A DNA stretch of 64,000 nt from Advenella sp. FME57 (GTDB taxonomy: Bacteria; Pseudomonadota; Gammaproteobacteria; Burkholderiales; Burkholderiaceae_B). Shown in pieces: positions 8,510 through 18,731 of this stretch (positions are counted from its first letter, which is position 1; every line of letters starts with the position of its first letter). The notes under the pieces are model-generated. The model had not been told where the DNA came from. It was given only the letters and a program-made list of their open reading frames with translations, and did not search any database. The position numbers and the translations under genes were made by a program. Where the stretch lies: contig NZ_JABUXU010000005.1 of the NCBI RefSeq assembly GCF_014897675.1, positions 1 through 64,000 of the forward strand. The letters run 5' to 3'.

Positions 8510-9787
8510 CTATCCCAATAGCTGCGGCAGCCACAAGGAAATGGCAGGAACATAGGTAACGATAGCCAGAAACCCCAGTAACAGGATCAGCCAAGGCGAG
8601 GCGGCCCGCATGACCTGACCAATAGACATCTTGGTGATCCCTGCGGTAACGAAAAGATTCAACCCGATCGGAGGGGTGACCATCCCAATTTCCAGGTTGA
8701 CGACCATGATGATGCCCAGGTGAACCGGATCAATACCAAGCTGCGTGGCAATCGGAAACAGGATTGGAGCGAGAATCAGAATAATGCCAGTAGGTTCCAT
8801 GAACATGCCGGCAACCAGTAGCAGAATATTGACGACAATCAGAAATTGCCATGCTTGCATGTCCCACGCAATGATCTGTTCCGCGATGATCTGCGGGATA
8901 CGTTCTGTGGTCAGCACATGGGCAAACAACAATGCATTCACAATAATGAACATCAGCATGATCGTGACTTTGGCTGCATCAATAAGGACTTTGGGAACCT
9001 GACGCAATCCGATGTCGCGATAAACAAAGACGGCCACCAGGAACGCATAAACTGCAGAAACGGCGGCGGCCTCGGTTGGCGTAAATACACCGCCGTAGAT
9101 ACCGCCCAGAATAATGAACACCAACGCCAGCCCCCAGAACGAATCACGGCCTGCTGCGAGCACTTCACTGACGCTTGCCCGGGGCTGACGGGGATAGTTC
9201 TTGATTCTGGCCACAATGTAGATTGCTGTCATGAGCAATATGCCCAATGCAATGCCCGGTATCACGCCTGCCATAAAAAGCGCGCCGACCGACGTTTCGG
9301 TTGCGGCCCCGTAAACCACCAGCACAATAGAGGGCGGAATCAGAATGCCCAGTGTGCCGGCATTGCACACCACGCCTGCGGCGAAGGGTTTTGGATAACC
9401 AGAGCGAACCATGCCGGCAATCACAATAGAGCCCACCGCAACCACGGTGGCTGGGGAAGAGCCGGAGACCGCCGCAAAAAGGCAGCAGGCCATGACAGAT
9501 GCGATAGCCAGGCCGCCATGGAAATGCCCGACCGTAGCGACCGCAAAGCGGATCATGCGCTTGGCTACGCCGCCGGTTGTCATGAATGCGCCTGCCAGTA
9601 CGAAGAACGGGATAGCCATGAGCGTAAAGTGTTCGGACGTCTCGTACATTTTAAGCGACAGCGAGGCCAGGGAATCTGTGCCGAAGAACAGGATGGTCAG
9701 CAGTGAGGACAGACCCAATGCAACCGCAACCGGCGTGCCCATGAACATGAACACGAACAGCATGATGAATAGAGCGACGGTAGTCAT
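8510..9787 (-). CDS. dctM: TRAP transporter large permease (DctM)
   Basis: 425 residues with about twelve hydrophobic segments. It shows the DctM hallmarks: FMFMGTPVAVALGLSSL at the start, FVLAGAFMTTGGVAKRMIRF, FAAVSGSSPATVVAVGSI and LGILIPPSIVLVVYG. This is the ion-coupled membrane subunit of a tripartite ATP-independent periplasmic transporter for an organic acid. It overlaps the dctQ gene by four bases (ATGA type), so translation is coupled. The substrate is not determined by sequence; dicarboxylates and other small acids are typical. Confidence 0.93.
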   Translation of the reverse strand: MTTVALFIMLFVFMFMGTPVAVALGLSSLLTILFFGTDSLASLSLKMYETSEHFTLMAIPFFVLAGAFMTTGGVAKRMIRFAVATVGHFHGGLAIASVMACCLFAAVSGSSPATVVAVGSIVIAGMVRSGYPKPFAAGVVCNAGTLGILIPPSIVLVVYGAATETSVGALFMAGVIPGIALGILLMTAIYIVARIKNYPRQPRASVSEVLAAGRDSFWGLALVFIILGGIYGGVFTPTEAAAVSAVYAFLVAVFVYRDIGLRQVPKVLIDAAKVTIMLMFIIVNALLFAHVLTTERIPQIIAEQIIAWDMQAWQFLIVVNILLLVAGMFMEPTGIILILAPILFPIATQLGIDPVHLGIIMVVNLEIGMVTPPIGLNLFVTAGITKMSIGQVMRAASPWLILLLGFLAIVTYVPAISLWLPQLLG

Positions 9788-10332
9788 TTGACCTCCTGGT
9801 CGATCATAGAGGTGTCATCACTTGCGTGCTTGAGCGCTTCCTCGGCTTCATCGCCAAGTAGCTGGGCGCGGCGACCCCGCAGCATCTCGAGCAGAATTTC
9901 AGCAAAACGTATGAATAAAAGTGCGAAACCTACCGGCAACACCAGTCGCGGGATCCACTGAGGAACGGGCATATCCTGGGCAAGAATGCCGATGGTGTAC
10001 ATTTTGTCCACGTAAATCCAGGCGCCGTAGAACACGATCACGGTATAGATCAGGCACAGTACGCAGGCCGCAATGCCGGTGACGCGTGCGGCCTTTTTAG
10101 GCAGGGCCTTGACCAGCGCATCGACCCCAATGTGCGCCTTGATCCGCACGCCATAGGACAGGCCCAGAAAGATCAGTCCACCGAAGATGAACATAGCCAG
10201 TTCAAGCGCCCAGGTAAAACTGTAGTTGAATACGTAGCGCGCTATGACCTGAGCGAAGGTAATCAGCGTCATGGCGGCCAGCAGAAAGGCGATCAGTCCT
10301 TCCTCAAGCCGATGAAACCAGTTAGCGTTCAT
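9784..10332 (-). CDS. dctQ: TRAP transporter small permease (DctQ)
   Basis: 182 residues with four membrane helices, matching the DctQ family: LEEGLIAFLLAAMTLITFAQVIARYVFNYSFTWALELAMF, then GVRIKAHIGVDALV. It bridges the large permease and the periplasmic receptor. The start at 10332 (MNANWFHRLEEG) is fixed by AAAGGAG ten bases upstream. The charged C-terminal tail (EEALKHASDDTSMIDQEVK) is cytoplasmic. It lies between dctP and dctM in one operon. Confidence 0.92.
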   Translation of the reverse strand: MNANWFHRLEEGLIAFLLAAMTLITFAQVIARYVFNYSFTWALELAMFIFGGLIFLGLSYGVRIKAHIGVDALVKALPKKAARVTGIAACVLCLIYTVIVFYGAWIYVDKMYTIGILAQDMPVPQWIPRLVLPVGFALLFIRFAEILLEMLRGRRAQLLGDEAEEALKHASDDTSMIDQEVK

Positions 10333-10446
10333 TTGTGATACTCCTTTTTGAACCCGTAAAAGCCTGTCGGTCATACAATTATCCATGCAACCACTGCCAG
10401 CCCGAATGTCGGGCGGGCAAGCGGTCAGCGTAAAAGAAAATACAAT

Positions 10447-11595
<1,149 letters not shown>

Positions 11596-11660
11596 CTAGC
11601 GGGCGCTGCAATATTTCAACTGGTTCAAAAGCACGCTTCAATCATTGGAAAGGCAAATCT

Positions 11661-14453
11661 ATGAGTCAGCTTAATCGGTCAAGACGATTTTTTCTGAAGA
11701 AAACTGTGGTTGCAGGTATTACCGTGTATCTGGCGCCGCTCAACAGCAACGCATACAATGCACTGTTCGAAGAGAAAATCCTGGACGCCCCGATCTGGGA
11801 TTCCAATACAAAAAGAATCCGTCACCGCATTGACGCCCAGTCCAAGGCGCTGGGTAAAAAGGTCTTTGCCTACGACATTCGCGCCGCGGATATGCCACAC
11901 TGGCCGCAAAAACAGGCGCATGCCTTCATTCTTCGCACCACCTTGGCCGACCGTATTTTTGAAGGTATTGACCTGTCCCGTCTCGGGGACGAGTTCAAGC
12001 CTGATCGCCTTGTGACGGCCGAGGACCTGGCCCGCGACGGCCTTGCGTTCCCTGAGTTTTACGGAGACGACATGCTGCTGCCGGTCGGCAAGACGCCAGC
12101 CTATCTGGGACAGGCTGTGGCGGTGCTGATCTATCACGATTTTGCCCGATTCCGCTTTGCCAAAAATGCCGTTCAATTTCATGCGGATGCCATTCGCTAT
12201 GGCCGGCAAACCGGCCCGCTGGAGCGCGACCCCTGGGGCACGTTCCGGTTTGTCCGTGTCGGCGGCGCTTCGCCCTATGATGAAGATACTTTTTCCAGCT
12301 TGAAGGACATGCCCATTTTTCCGGCCGGCCTGCGCAAGCGGCTGCCAGTCTGGCCGCAAGGACGTGAAGGTGGCAAGCTGGACGAAGAGGGGATGTACCA
12401 CGCGCAGCAGATGGACAGTGAAATAAAGAATCCAACAGACGAAATCGAAGTGCTGTCGGCAGACTATTTCTCGCAATCGATCGATACTGCTGCCATGGAG
12501 GCCGATAACACCAATGGCTGGTTTGACCAGGCCAGCCAGACACTGCATATGGTTATTCCGACGCAGTCGCCCCCGGAGCTGGCCGAAGAAATCCCCAAAA
12601 TGCTTGCCAAAATGAATACGCCGATCAGGCGGTTGGTCCTGCACCCCTGTTATACCGTGGGATACGGCTCAAAGGATCACAGCAGTTTTCCTTTTGTCGG
12701 CACCATGGTGGCCATATATGGTGATGGTCATCCGGTACGCCTGGCCAATGACCGGTATGAACAGTTTCAGACGTCGATCAAACGTCACGCATTCGATATT
12801 TCATATTCGATGACGGTAAACAAGGAAACCGGGAAAATTGATATTTTTCGCGGGTATATGACCGGCAACGGCGGAGGGCGGCGCAATTTCACGCCGTCTG
12901 TCGTGATGGTGGCGGCAACTGCAGCCCAATCCATTTACTATCTTCCCAAAAGCGACTTTGCCGCCGTGGGTGTGGCCACGCGCGCCGTTGACGCCGGTTC
13001 TGCCCGAGGCTACGGTACATTGCAGAGTATGGCTGCGACAGAAATGATGATGGATGAAATGGCGGCCAGACTCAATCTGGACCCCATCGATTTTCGCAAA
13101 CGCAATGTGCTCAAGTCCGGCATGAAAAACACGCAGGGCGCGATTCCGGCGGGCGCCGTCCGTGCCGATGAAATTCTGGAGCTGGCGGCAAAGCACGACA
13201 TCTGGACGGCTCGAAACAAACGCAAGACCGAATTTGAAACAAAACACCCTGGCAAACGCTATGGCGTTGGCTTTGCCTGTGTGCAGAAAGACTTCGGCAC
13301 GGGCGCCGAGACCTCATTTGCGCGGGTGGAGTTCTCGGCCGACGGCCGGCTGGTGCTCCACCACAGCGGTGCGGAAATGGGTACCGGCATGACCACCTCG
13401 CAGGCAGTCGTCTGTGCCCAATGGATGGGTAAGCCGGCTGATGAATCACACTTTTCGGTCACGGACTGGGACATGCTGCCCATGGTCGCAACGGCAGATC
13501 CTTATATGATGCCGCAGGAGGACCAGGACAGACTATCTGCCGATCCCTTCTGGACGCCGTCATACTGTTCTCCGTCCAGTGCCAGCAATTCAGCGTTCTA
13601 TTTCTCGCATACCACCAGGGAAGCATCGCGACTGCTTTTCGAGCAGAGCCTGTGGCCTGCCGCACTGGCGGTCTGGAAGTCCGGCATAGGAGGTGGCCAG
13701 GCTGCCCCGCTGGTTGTTCGCAGGGAAGATGCACGTTGGGTCCCCGGCGGACTCACTGCCGCGGGCATGCAAATCCTGCCCTTTGCCACATTGGCGAAAA
13801 AGGCGCATGAGATGGGCCTGGTCACCGGGGTGGTTGTGCACAGTTTCAACCGCTGGCAGTGGGCCCAAGCTGACTTTACGGTGAATGCCAGCCCGCTGCG
13901 TCTGCCTGTTGACGGACTGGCGCTGCGCACGGGCAGCGAGAGTGCTTACCAGGCGATTGCCCGCGACCGTGTCTACTATCCTCCGATGCAACGCAACAAC
14001 GCAGCAGTGACCTACTACAGTGCCGTTGGTACATTGGTAGAGCTGTCAGTTGATACGGGGACGGGCAAGGTCGAGATTCTGAATCATCACTCTTTCATGG
14101 AGTGCGGCAATCTGATCGTGCCAGAGTTGGTGTCTGGCCAATTGCAGGGCGGCATCGCCATGGGTATCGGGCACGCGCTGCACGAATATCTGCCTTTGTA
14201 TGAAGACGGACCTGGCGACGGCACCTGGAATTTCAATCGCTATCAAGTGCCACGAGCAAGCGATGTTGCCGTATGGCAGCAGACGGGCGATATTCTTCCC
14301 CCCTTGTCCGAGACCGATCCGCCCAAGGGCATGGCCGAAGTCGTGATGATCCCGGTGGTTGCTGCTGTAATCAATGCGATTGCACATGCCAGCGGACATT
14401 ATTTTCGCCATCTGCCGGTCCGCGCTGAAAACATCAAAGGGGTCTTTCAATGA
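11661..14453 (+). CDS. Tat-exported molybdopterin subunit, xanthine dehydrogenase family
   Basis: 930 residues. It begins with the twin-arginine signal SRRFFLKKT (Arg8-Arg9), so the folded cofactor-loaded protein is exported. The Mo domain shows the usual landmarks: FTPSVVMVAATAAQSIYY, RAVDAGSARGYGTLQSMAAT, HHSGAEMGTGMTTSQAVV and, near the end, GMAEVVMIPVVAAVINAIA with the probable catalytic Glu. The family includes isoquinoline 1-oxidoreductase and the membrane-bound aldehyde dehydrogenases; it hydroxylates N-heterocycles or oxidises aldehydes. The start ATG at 11661 follows AAAGG. It is co-transcribed with the 2Fe-2S and cytochrome genes through overlapping stops and starts. The substrate is unknown; nicotinate is a candidate from the neighbouring nic genes. 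Confidence 0.9.
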   Translation: MSQLNRSRRFFLKKTVVAGITVYLAPLNSNAYNALFEEKILDAPIWDSNTKRIRHRIDAQSKALGKKVFAYDIRAADMPHWPQKQAHAFILRTTLADRIFEGIDLSRLGDEFKPDRLVTAEDLARDGLAFPEFYGDDMLLPVGKTPAYLGQAVAVLIYHDFARFRFAKNAVQFHADAIRYGRQTGPLERDPWGTFRFVRVGGASPYDEDTFSSLKDMPIFPAGLRKRLPVWPQGREGGKLDEEGMYHAQQMDSEIKNPTDEIEVLSADYFSQSIDTAAMEADNTNGWFDQASQTLHMVIPTQSPPELAEEIPKMLAKMNTPIRRLVLHPCYTVGYGSKDHSSFPFVGTMVAIYGDGHPVRLANDRYEQFQTSIKRHAFDISYSMTVNKETGKIDIFRGYMTGNGGGRRNFTPSVVMVAATAAQSIYYLPKSDFAAVGVATRAVDAGSARGYGTLQSMAATEMMMDEMAARLNLDPIDFRKRNVLKSGMKNTQGAIPAGAVRADEILELAAKHDIWTARNKRKTEFETKHPGKRYGVGFACVQKDFGTGAETSFARVEFSADGRLVLHHSGAEMGTGMTTSQAVVCAQWMGKPADESHFSVTDWDMLPMVATADPYMMPQEDQDRLSADPFWTPSYCSPSSASNSAFYFSHTTREASRLLFEQSLWPAALAVWKSGIGGGQAAPLVVRREDARWVPGGLTAAGMQILPFATLAKKAHEMGLVTGVVVHSFNRWQWAQADFTVNASPLRLPVDGLALRTGSESAYQAIARDRVYYPPMQRNNAAVTYYSAVGTLVELSVDTGTGKVEILNHHSFMECGNLIVPELVSGQLQGGIAMGIGHALHEYLPLYEDGPGDGTWNFNRYQVPRASDVAVWQQTGDILPPLSETDPPKGMAEVVMIPVVAAVINAIAHASGHYFRHLPVRAENIKGVFQ

Positions 14454-15004
14454 AAATCACCACCAGACCGATTACGTTGACCATCAACGGAAAGAAACAG
14501 GGTCCGCTCGATATTGCCGAAGGCATGATGATGATCGACTTCCTGCATGAATACGTGAACCTGACTGGCTCACGTCTTGGGTGTGGTCAGGGTGTTTGTC
14601 ATGCCTGCGTCGTTATTGAAGACCAGCCCGACGGCAGTAGCCAGGAGACGCGAACCTGTATCACCGGAGCCCATTATTTCGATGGCAAGGCGATCCGTAC
14701 CGTGGAAGGGCATGCTGCGCTCAATGACCAGGGCGAAGAAGTCCCGTCGCCCGTGCAACAGGCCTTTATGGATCACTACAGCTTCCAGTGTGGCTACTGC
14801 ACGCCAGGGTTTGTGAACGCCGCGACGGTGTTCATTGAAGGGCTCAAGCGCAACCCCATTGCCAGGGATGAGCTGGAAAACGCGATCCTCAAGGCAATGA
14901 ATAATCACATATGTCGTTGCACGGGCTATGTCCGCTACTATGAAGCGGTGCGTGACCTGGTCCTTAAGACGCCAGGCCTGATCAGGGAGACAAATAATGG
15001 CTAA
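14450..15004 (+). CDS. 2Fe-2S subunit of the molybdenum hydroxylase
   Basis: 184 residues with both iron-sulfur domains of the xanthine dehydrogenase family small subunit. The plant-type cluster is ligated by Cys45, Cys50, Cys53 and Cys70 (LGCGQGVCHAC and TRTC). The helical cluster uses CGYCTPG (Cys114, Cys117) and CRCTGY (Cys155, Cys157). It passes electrons from the Mo centre toward the cytochrome. No signal peptide is present, so it probably travels with the Tat-signal subunit. It overlaps the large-subunit stop by four bases and the next gene by eight. Confidence 0.95.
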   Translation: MKITTRPITLTINGKKQGPLDIAEGMMMIDFLHEYVNLTGSRLGCGQGVCHACVVIEDQPDGSSQETRTCITGAHYFDGKAIRTVEGHAALNDQGEEVPSPVQQAFMDHYSFQCGYCTPGFVNAATVFIEGLKRNPIARDELENAILKAMNNHICRCTGYVRYYEAVRDLVLKTPGLIRETNNG

Positions 15005-16247
15005 AAGACGCTATCTTCCGGCCCTGTTTCTGATTGCAGTTGTGTTGCTGATAATTGTTGCGATCTTGTGGTGGCGTGAAAATCGCAGTAATGATAACCC
15101 CGTTCAGAAGGTTTCGGCCACGGATGAACAGATCGAGCGCGGACGCTATGCTGCCAGGGCGGCAGACTGCGCCGCCTGTCATACCGTTGAAGGCGGTGGC
15201 CTGTTTGCCGGCGGCTTTCCCATGGAAACACCCTTTGGGACCGTGCATGGGAGCAACATCACGCCCTCGGCCGACTATGGTATTGGTCGCTGGACCCGGG
15301 AAGACTTTTACCGCGCAGTCAGGGAAGGTATAACGCCTGGCGGGCGGCATCTGTATCCGGCGATGCCGTACAACTCTTATTACATGATGAGTGATCAGGA
15401 CCTGGATGATATCTATGCCTATCTGATGACCAGACCGGCCATCGAGGTGCCAACGCCCCAGAATGACCTGCCGTTTCCGTTTAATCAACGCTTTCTGATG
15501 ATCGGCTGGAACCTGCTGTTTCAGAACAAGGATCCGCTGCCGGCTGTCTCTTCAGGGGACTCCGAATTATGGGTGCGGGGGCGCTATCTGACAGATGTGA
15601 TGGGGCACTGCGCCGAATGTCATACGCCACGCGGCATGTTCGGCCAGATGGATCTGGCCCAATCACTCAAAGGGGGCACCCTGGGGCGCTTCAAGGCAGC
15701 GGACATCACGCCGACCGCATTGGCAGAGCGAGGCTGGACTCCCGATGACCTGGGGCAATTTCTGGCTACCGGCACCGCCCCGCAAGGCTCTGCCTTCAGC
15801 GAGATGCATATGGTGGTGGCCCTTAGCACGCAGTATCTGACAAAAGACGATATGAAGGCCATGACTACGTATCTGATGGGTGATAAACCACCGCCACCCA
15901 AAGTGGCGCAATTGACACCAGGCGGCGATCAGGGGAGAGTGCAGTACCTGAATCTTTGTGCTGGCTGTCACGGTATCTCCGGCGAAGGCAAACCGAATGT
16001 CGCGCCGGCGATGGCAGGCAATGCAACGATCCGTCAGGCCGATGGCACCAACCTGATCGCGTCGATTCTTGATGGTCTGCCCGAGCAGGCGTTCCCCGGC
16101 GACGGCAACATGCAAAGCATGCCTGGGTTTGCCCGCAAGCTGAACGATCAGCAGATGGCCGAGCTGGTCAATTACACCCGTACTACCTGGGGAGGTTTGC
16201 CAGGGGATATCACGGCTGCGCAGATTGGCGCTTTGCGCGAGCATTGA
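14997..16247 (+). CDS. Triheme cytochrome c, electron acceptor of the Mo hydroxylase
   Basis: 416 residues with an N-terminal membrane anchor (LFLIAVVLLIIVAILWW) and three c-type heme motifs: CAACH near residue 58, CAECH near 203 and CAGCH near 320. The first two domains resemble those of gluconate and alcohol dehydrogenase cytochromes (GSNITPSADYGIGRWTREDF, RYLTDVMGHCAECHTPRG). It should take electrons from the 2Fe-2S subunit to the quinone pool or a terminal oxidase. The gene starts within the end of the 2Fe-2S gene, which marks one operon. Confidence 0.92.
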   Translation: MAKRRYLPALFLIAVVLLIIVAILWWRENRSNDNPVQKVSATDEQIERGRYAARAADCAACHTVEGGGLFAGGFPMETPFGTVHGSNITPSADYGIGRWTREDFYRAVREGITPGGRHLYPAMPYNSYYMMSDQDLDDIYAYLMTRPAIEVPTPQNDLPFPFNQRFLMIGWNLLFQNKDPLPAVSSGDSELWVRGRYLTDVMGHCAECHTPRGMFGQMDLAQSLKGGTLGRFKAADITPTALAERGWTPDDLGQFLATGTAPQGSAFSEMHMVVALSTQYLTKDDMKAMTTYLMGDKPPPPKVAQLTPGGDQGRVQYLNLCAGCHGISGEGKPNVAPAMAGNATIRQADGTNLIASILDGLPEQAFPGDGNMQSMPGFARKLNDQQMAELVNYTRTTWGGLPGDITAAQIGALREH

Positions 16248-16266
16248 TGGTATTGATAGTACCATC
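16246..16266 (+). terminator. Stem-loop at end of the Mo hydroxylase operon
   Basis: GATGGTA and TACCATC form a 7-bp stem around TTGATAG, starting inside the stop codon of the cytochrome gene. There is no T run, so it may be an attenuating or RNA-end structure and not a classical terminator. Confidence 0.35.
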
Positions 16267-16452
16267 GGCAATAGCAGCATCAGGCTGAGCGTCGGCCCGT
16301 GCTGCGAGACAGGACGGCGAATGCCCGGCGACGCAATCAGCCCAGCGGCTGTCGGTCGGCTGGCGCCAGATATATACTTTACTATCGTAGCCGGGCATTT
16401 GCATTTCAACTGAAATTACTGCGTTGGTCGATATCAGCAAAGGAGAACGTTG

Positions 16453-17111
16453 ATGAGAAAGTCATTGTTGGCGCATTTGTGAGTGTGGACGGGGTCATGC
16501 AGGCACCGGGCGGTCCGCAGGAAGACCCGGTGGGCGGATTCCGGTATGGCGGCTGGCTGATTCCCTATTTTGATGAATCACTGGGTGTCAAGGTCGGAGA
16601 AATCTTCGCCCGTCCATTTGATTTGCTGCTTGGGCGAAAAACCTATGATATTTTTGCTGCCCATTGGCCGTATGTTGGCCCGGAAGAGCCGTTAGGCGCA
16701 TTGTTCGACCAGATAGAAAAATACGTTGCTACACGTAATGAAAATTTCAGGCCGGACTGGCAGAACAGCCAGGTGCTGGGCTCTGATGCGGTGGCGGCTG
16801 TGCGCAAACTGAAAGAACAGGACGGGCCGGATCTGCTTACTCAGGGGTCTACAGATTTTCTGCAAACCCTGCACGCACATGATCTGGTCGATGAAATGTA
16901 TATCATGATATTTCCGCTGGTTCTAGGCAAAGGCAAAAGGCTGTTTGCAGAAGGGGCGCAGCCGGCGGCATTTGACTTGTTAAGCACGCAGGCGTCCGAT
17001 AGCGGTGTCATTGTCAACCACTATGCGCGCGCCGGCAATATCGAAACGGGCTCGTTCGCTGCCGAGAACCCTTCGCCAGCCGAATTGGAACGACGCAAAC
17101 ATCTCAGTTGA
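16453..17111 (+). CDS. RibD/dihydrofolate-reductase-like protein, frameshifted near start
   Basis: The body reads KVIVGAFVSVDGVMQAPGGP and continues through FDLLLGRKTYDIFAAHWPYV, LLTQGSTDFLQTLHAHDLVD and IFPLVLGKGKRLFAEG, a full DHFR/RibD C-terminal-type reductase of about 218 residues. The only start with a ribosome site (AAAGGAG, ATG at 16453) is out of frame. It reads ATG AGA AAG TCA and stops after eight codons. One extra A in the AAA run at 16458-16460 would give M-R-K-V-I-V-G, the usual family start. The upstream extension of the in-frame ORF to 16299 has no family character. It is either a real frameshift or a sequence error. Confidence 0.75.
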
Positions 17112-17562
17112 TCATTAACAAGGTTATCCGGGCGCGAACTGGTCGCCGCCACGGCGTGGCGAACAGACAGATTTTAGTGCATATACGGTCAAAGCAGCCA
17201 AGGCTGCGCAGATTGAATGGTTATGCAATGAGCCTTCATCCTAGACCGTAATGCTTCTGAACTGCGCCGGAGCGACCGACCACCGGACAAGGCCATTGCC
17301 CCATACGGGCCGATGGGAAAAACAAAAAGCCCGGATCAGGGCTACGCAGCCGTGCCCTGATATCGCACATAGGAATGCTGGAAGCGGCAGTACGCCAGCT
17401 GGCTAAACATTTATTAACGTTTTCCCTTATTGCATCTGTGATAGCGCTCGTTGTACCTTAATAATTAATTGAGTGTTTAATTATTTATTCATCCGATCCC
17501 TTCGAATCGAATCCGGGAATGCGTTTGTGCGCAATCGCCAGCCATTATTGTTGGAGTGCTTT
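17112..17562 (+). other. Intergenic leader before the Liv-type operon
   Basis: No gene is seen in this 450-base stretch. It contains a stem-loop with arms ATCAGGGC (17335-17342) and GCCCTGAT (17354-17361), and an AT-rich palindrome at 17460-17485 close to the transporter start. The promoter of the Liv-type operon should lie in its last 150 bases. Confidence 0.5.
17460..17485. promoter_or_regulatory. AT-rich palindrome upstream of the Liv-type operon
   Basis: AATAATTAA and TTAATTATT are perfect 9-bp inverted arms separated by TTGAGTGT. The overlapping pattern TAATTAATT-N5-TTTAAT recurs upstream of the nicC-like gene at 22207-22226. The site is a candidate operator shared by the transporter and catabolic operons, perhaps for the TetR protein encoded at 26248. 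Confidence 0.5.
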
Positions 17563-18699
17563 ATGAAATATCTCACATTATGTATCAGTGGATTAATGCT
17601 TGTCAGCGGTGCGGCGGTTGCTGCGGAACCTGCCGAGCCTATCAAGATCGGCGTGATCCAGCCGTTGACCGGCTCGGTTGCCTATAACGGGCAGGCCTAT
17701 GTGAAAGGCGCCAAGCTTGCCGTTGCGCAACGCAACGCGCAAGGCGGCATCAAGGAGCGCCAGGTTCAATTGCAAATAGAGGACGGCCAGTGCCAGCCGG
17801 CAAACTCGGTCAATGCAGCGGAAAAGCTAATTCAGCGCAATAAAGTGCCTGTGCTTGCCGGGGCGTTCTGTAGCTCGGCCACCGCCGCGGTCATGTCGGT
17901 TGCCGAAAAATACAAAATACCGCTGTTATCGGGCGTCTCTTCCAAGGCAGACCTGACTGATAAAGGCATGAAATATTTTTTCCGCTCAGCAGAAACCGAC
18001 AGATTGATGGCCAGGACGTTTAGCAAGATACTGGCTGACGATCTACAACTCAAAACAGTGGCATATATCGGCGTCAATGATGACTGGGGGCGCGGCGGTG
18101 TGGAAGATTTCGAAAAGGATCTGAACGCGTTGGGCGTCAAATCTGTCATGAAGGAATACTTCGATCATGGAACGACCGATTTTTATACGCTGTTGACCAA
18201 ACTGCGAGCACTTAAACCTGACGGTGTATTCGTGGCGGCCGAAACGCAGGATGGCTCCATCCTGGTCAAACAGCTCAAAGAATTCGGTATTGAAACCAAA
18301 GTGTTTGGCGTCGGCTCATGGGCGACCGCCGATTTTATCGGTTTGACCGGCGAAGCATCGGAAGGCATTTATGCTGCGGTACCTTATGTTTCCAATATGA
18401 AGGGCGAGCGCAATGCCGGGTTTGTCGAAAGCTACCAGAAAGAGTACAAGCAGCTCCCGGGTAAGTACGATGCGTCAGGCTACAACGCCATGAACATACT
18501 GATGCAGGCGATCGAGCGCGCGGGTTCCGATGAGCCAGAAAAAATACGTGATGCACTATACAAGACGGACTATGCAGCGCCTAACGGACGATTCCAGTTC
18601 ACCGAAAAAGGCGAGGGCTACGGCTTTGATACCGTACTGGTGCAAATCCAGGGAGGCAAGACACATGTGGTCACTCAGGCTCGTACCGAGAAGCCGTAA
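17563..18699 (+). CDS. ABC transporter substrate-binding protein, Liv type
   Basis: 378 residues with a clear Sec signal peptide (CISGLMLVSGAAVAA before EPAEPIKIG). The mature part is a type I periplasmic binding fold of the LivJ/AmiC class: IGVIQPLTGSVAYNGQAYVKGA, LQIEDGQCQPANSVNAAEKL and VGVNDDWGRG-like YIGVNDDWGRGGVEDFEKD. It captures the substrate for the LivHMFG parts encoded next. The start at 17563 follows TTGGAG. The nic genes immediately downstream of the transporter suggest that an aromatic or pyridine carboxylate is the ligand, not an amino acid. That is an inference from context. Confidence 0.9.
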   Translation: MKYLTLCISGLMLVSGAAVAAEPAEPIKIGVIQPLTGSVAYNGQAYVKGAKLAVAQRNAQGGIKERQVQLQIEDGQCQPANSVNAAEKLIQRNKVPVLAGAFCSSATAAVMSVAEKYKIPLLSGVSSKADLTDKGMKYFFRSAETDRLMARTFSKILADDLQLKTVAYIGVNDDWGRGGVEDFEKDLNALGVKSVMKEYFDHGTTDFYTLLTKLRALKPDGVFVAAETQDGSILVKQLKEFGIETKVFGVGSWATADFIGLTGEASEGIYAAVPYVSNMKGERNAGFVESYQKEYKQLPGKYDASGYNAMNILMQAIERAGSDEPEKIRDALYKTDYAAPNGRFQFTEKGEGYGFDTVLVQIQGGKTHVVTQARTEKP

Positions 18700-18731
18700 T
18701 TATTTCGGGATAACAAAATAAGGAAACCGGT

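Noticed and set aside
8846-9706. A 286-residue plus-strand open frame
   Set aside because: It lies wholly antisense to dctM, is very rich in His, Asn and Cys, and has no ribosome site or family similarity.
11679-12644. A 321-residue minus-strand open frame
   Set aside because: It is antisense to the Mo hydroxylase large subunit and shows no recognisable domain.
11661-16247. Naming the Mo hydroxylase nicAB
   Set aside because: The 2Fe-2S subunit (LGCGQGVCHAC) and the split cytochrome differ from the P. putida NicA/NicB layout I recall, so only a candidate role is given.
16299-16452. N-terminal extension of the DHFR-like gene from ATG 16299
   Set aside because: The extra 50 residues are Arg-rich with no family similarity, and the ribosome site at 16441 would then be inside the gene.
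17335-17361. Stem-loop in the leader of the Liv operon as a riboswitch
   Set aside because: Only one simple 8-bp stem is visible, with no second helix or conserved riboswitch core.
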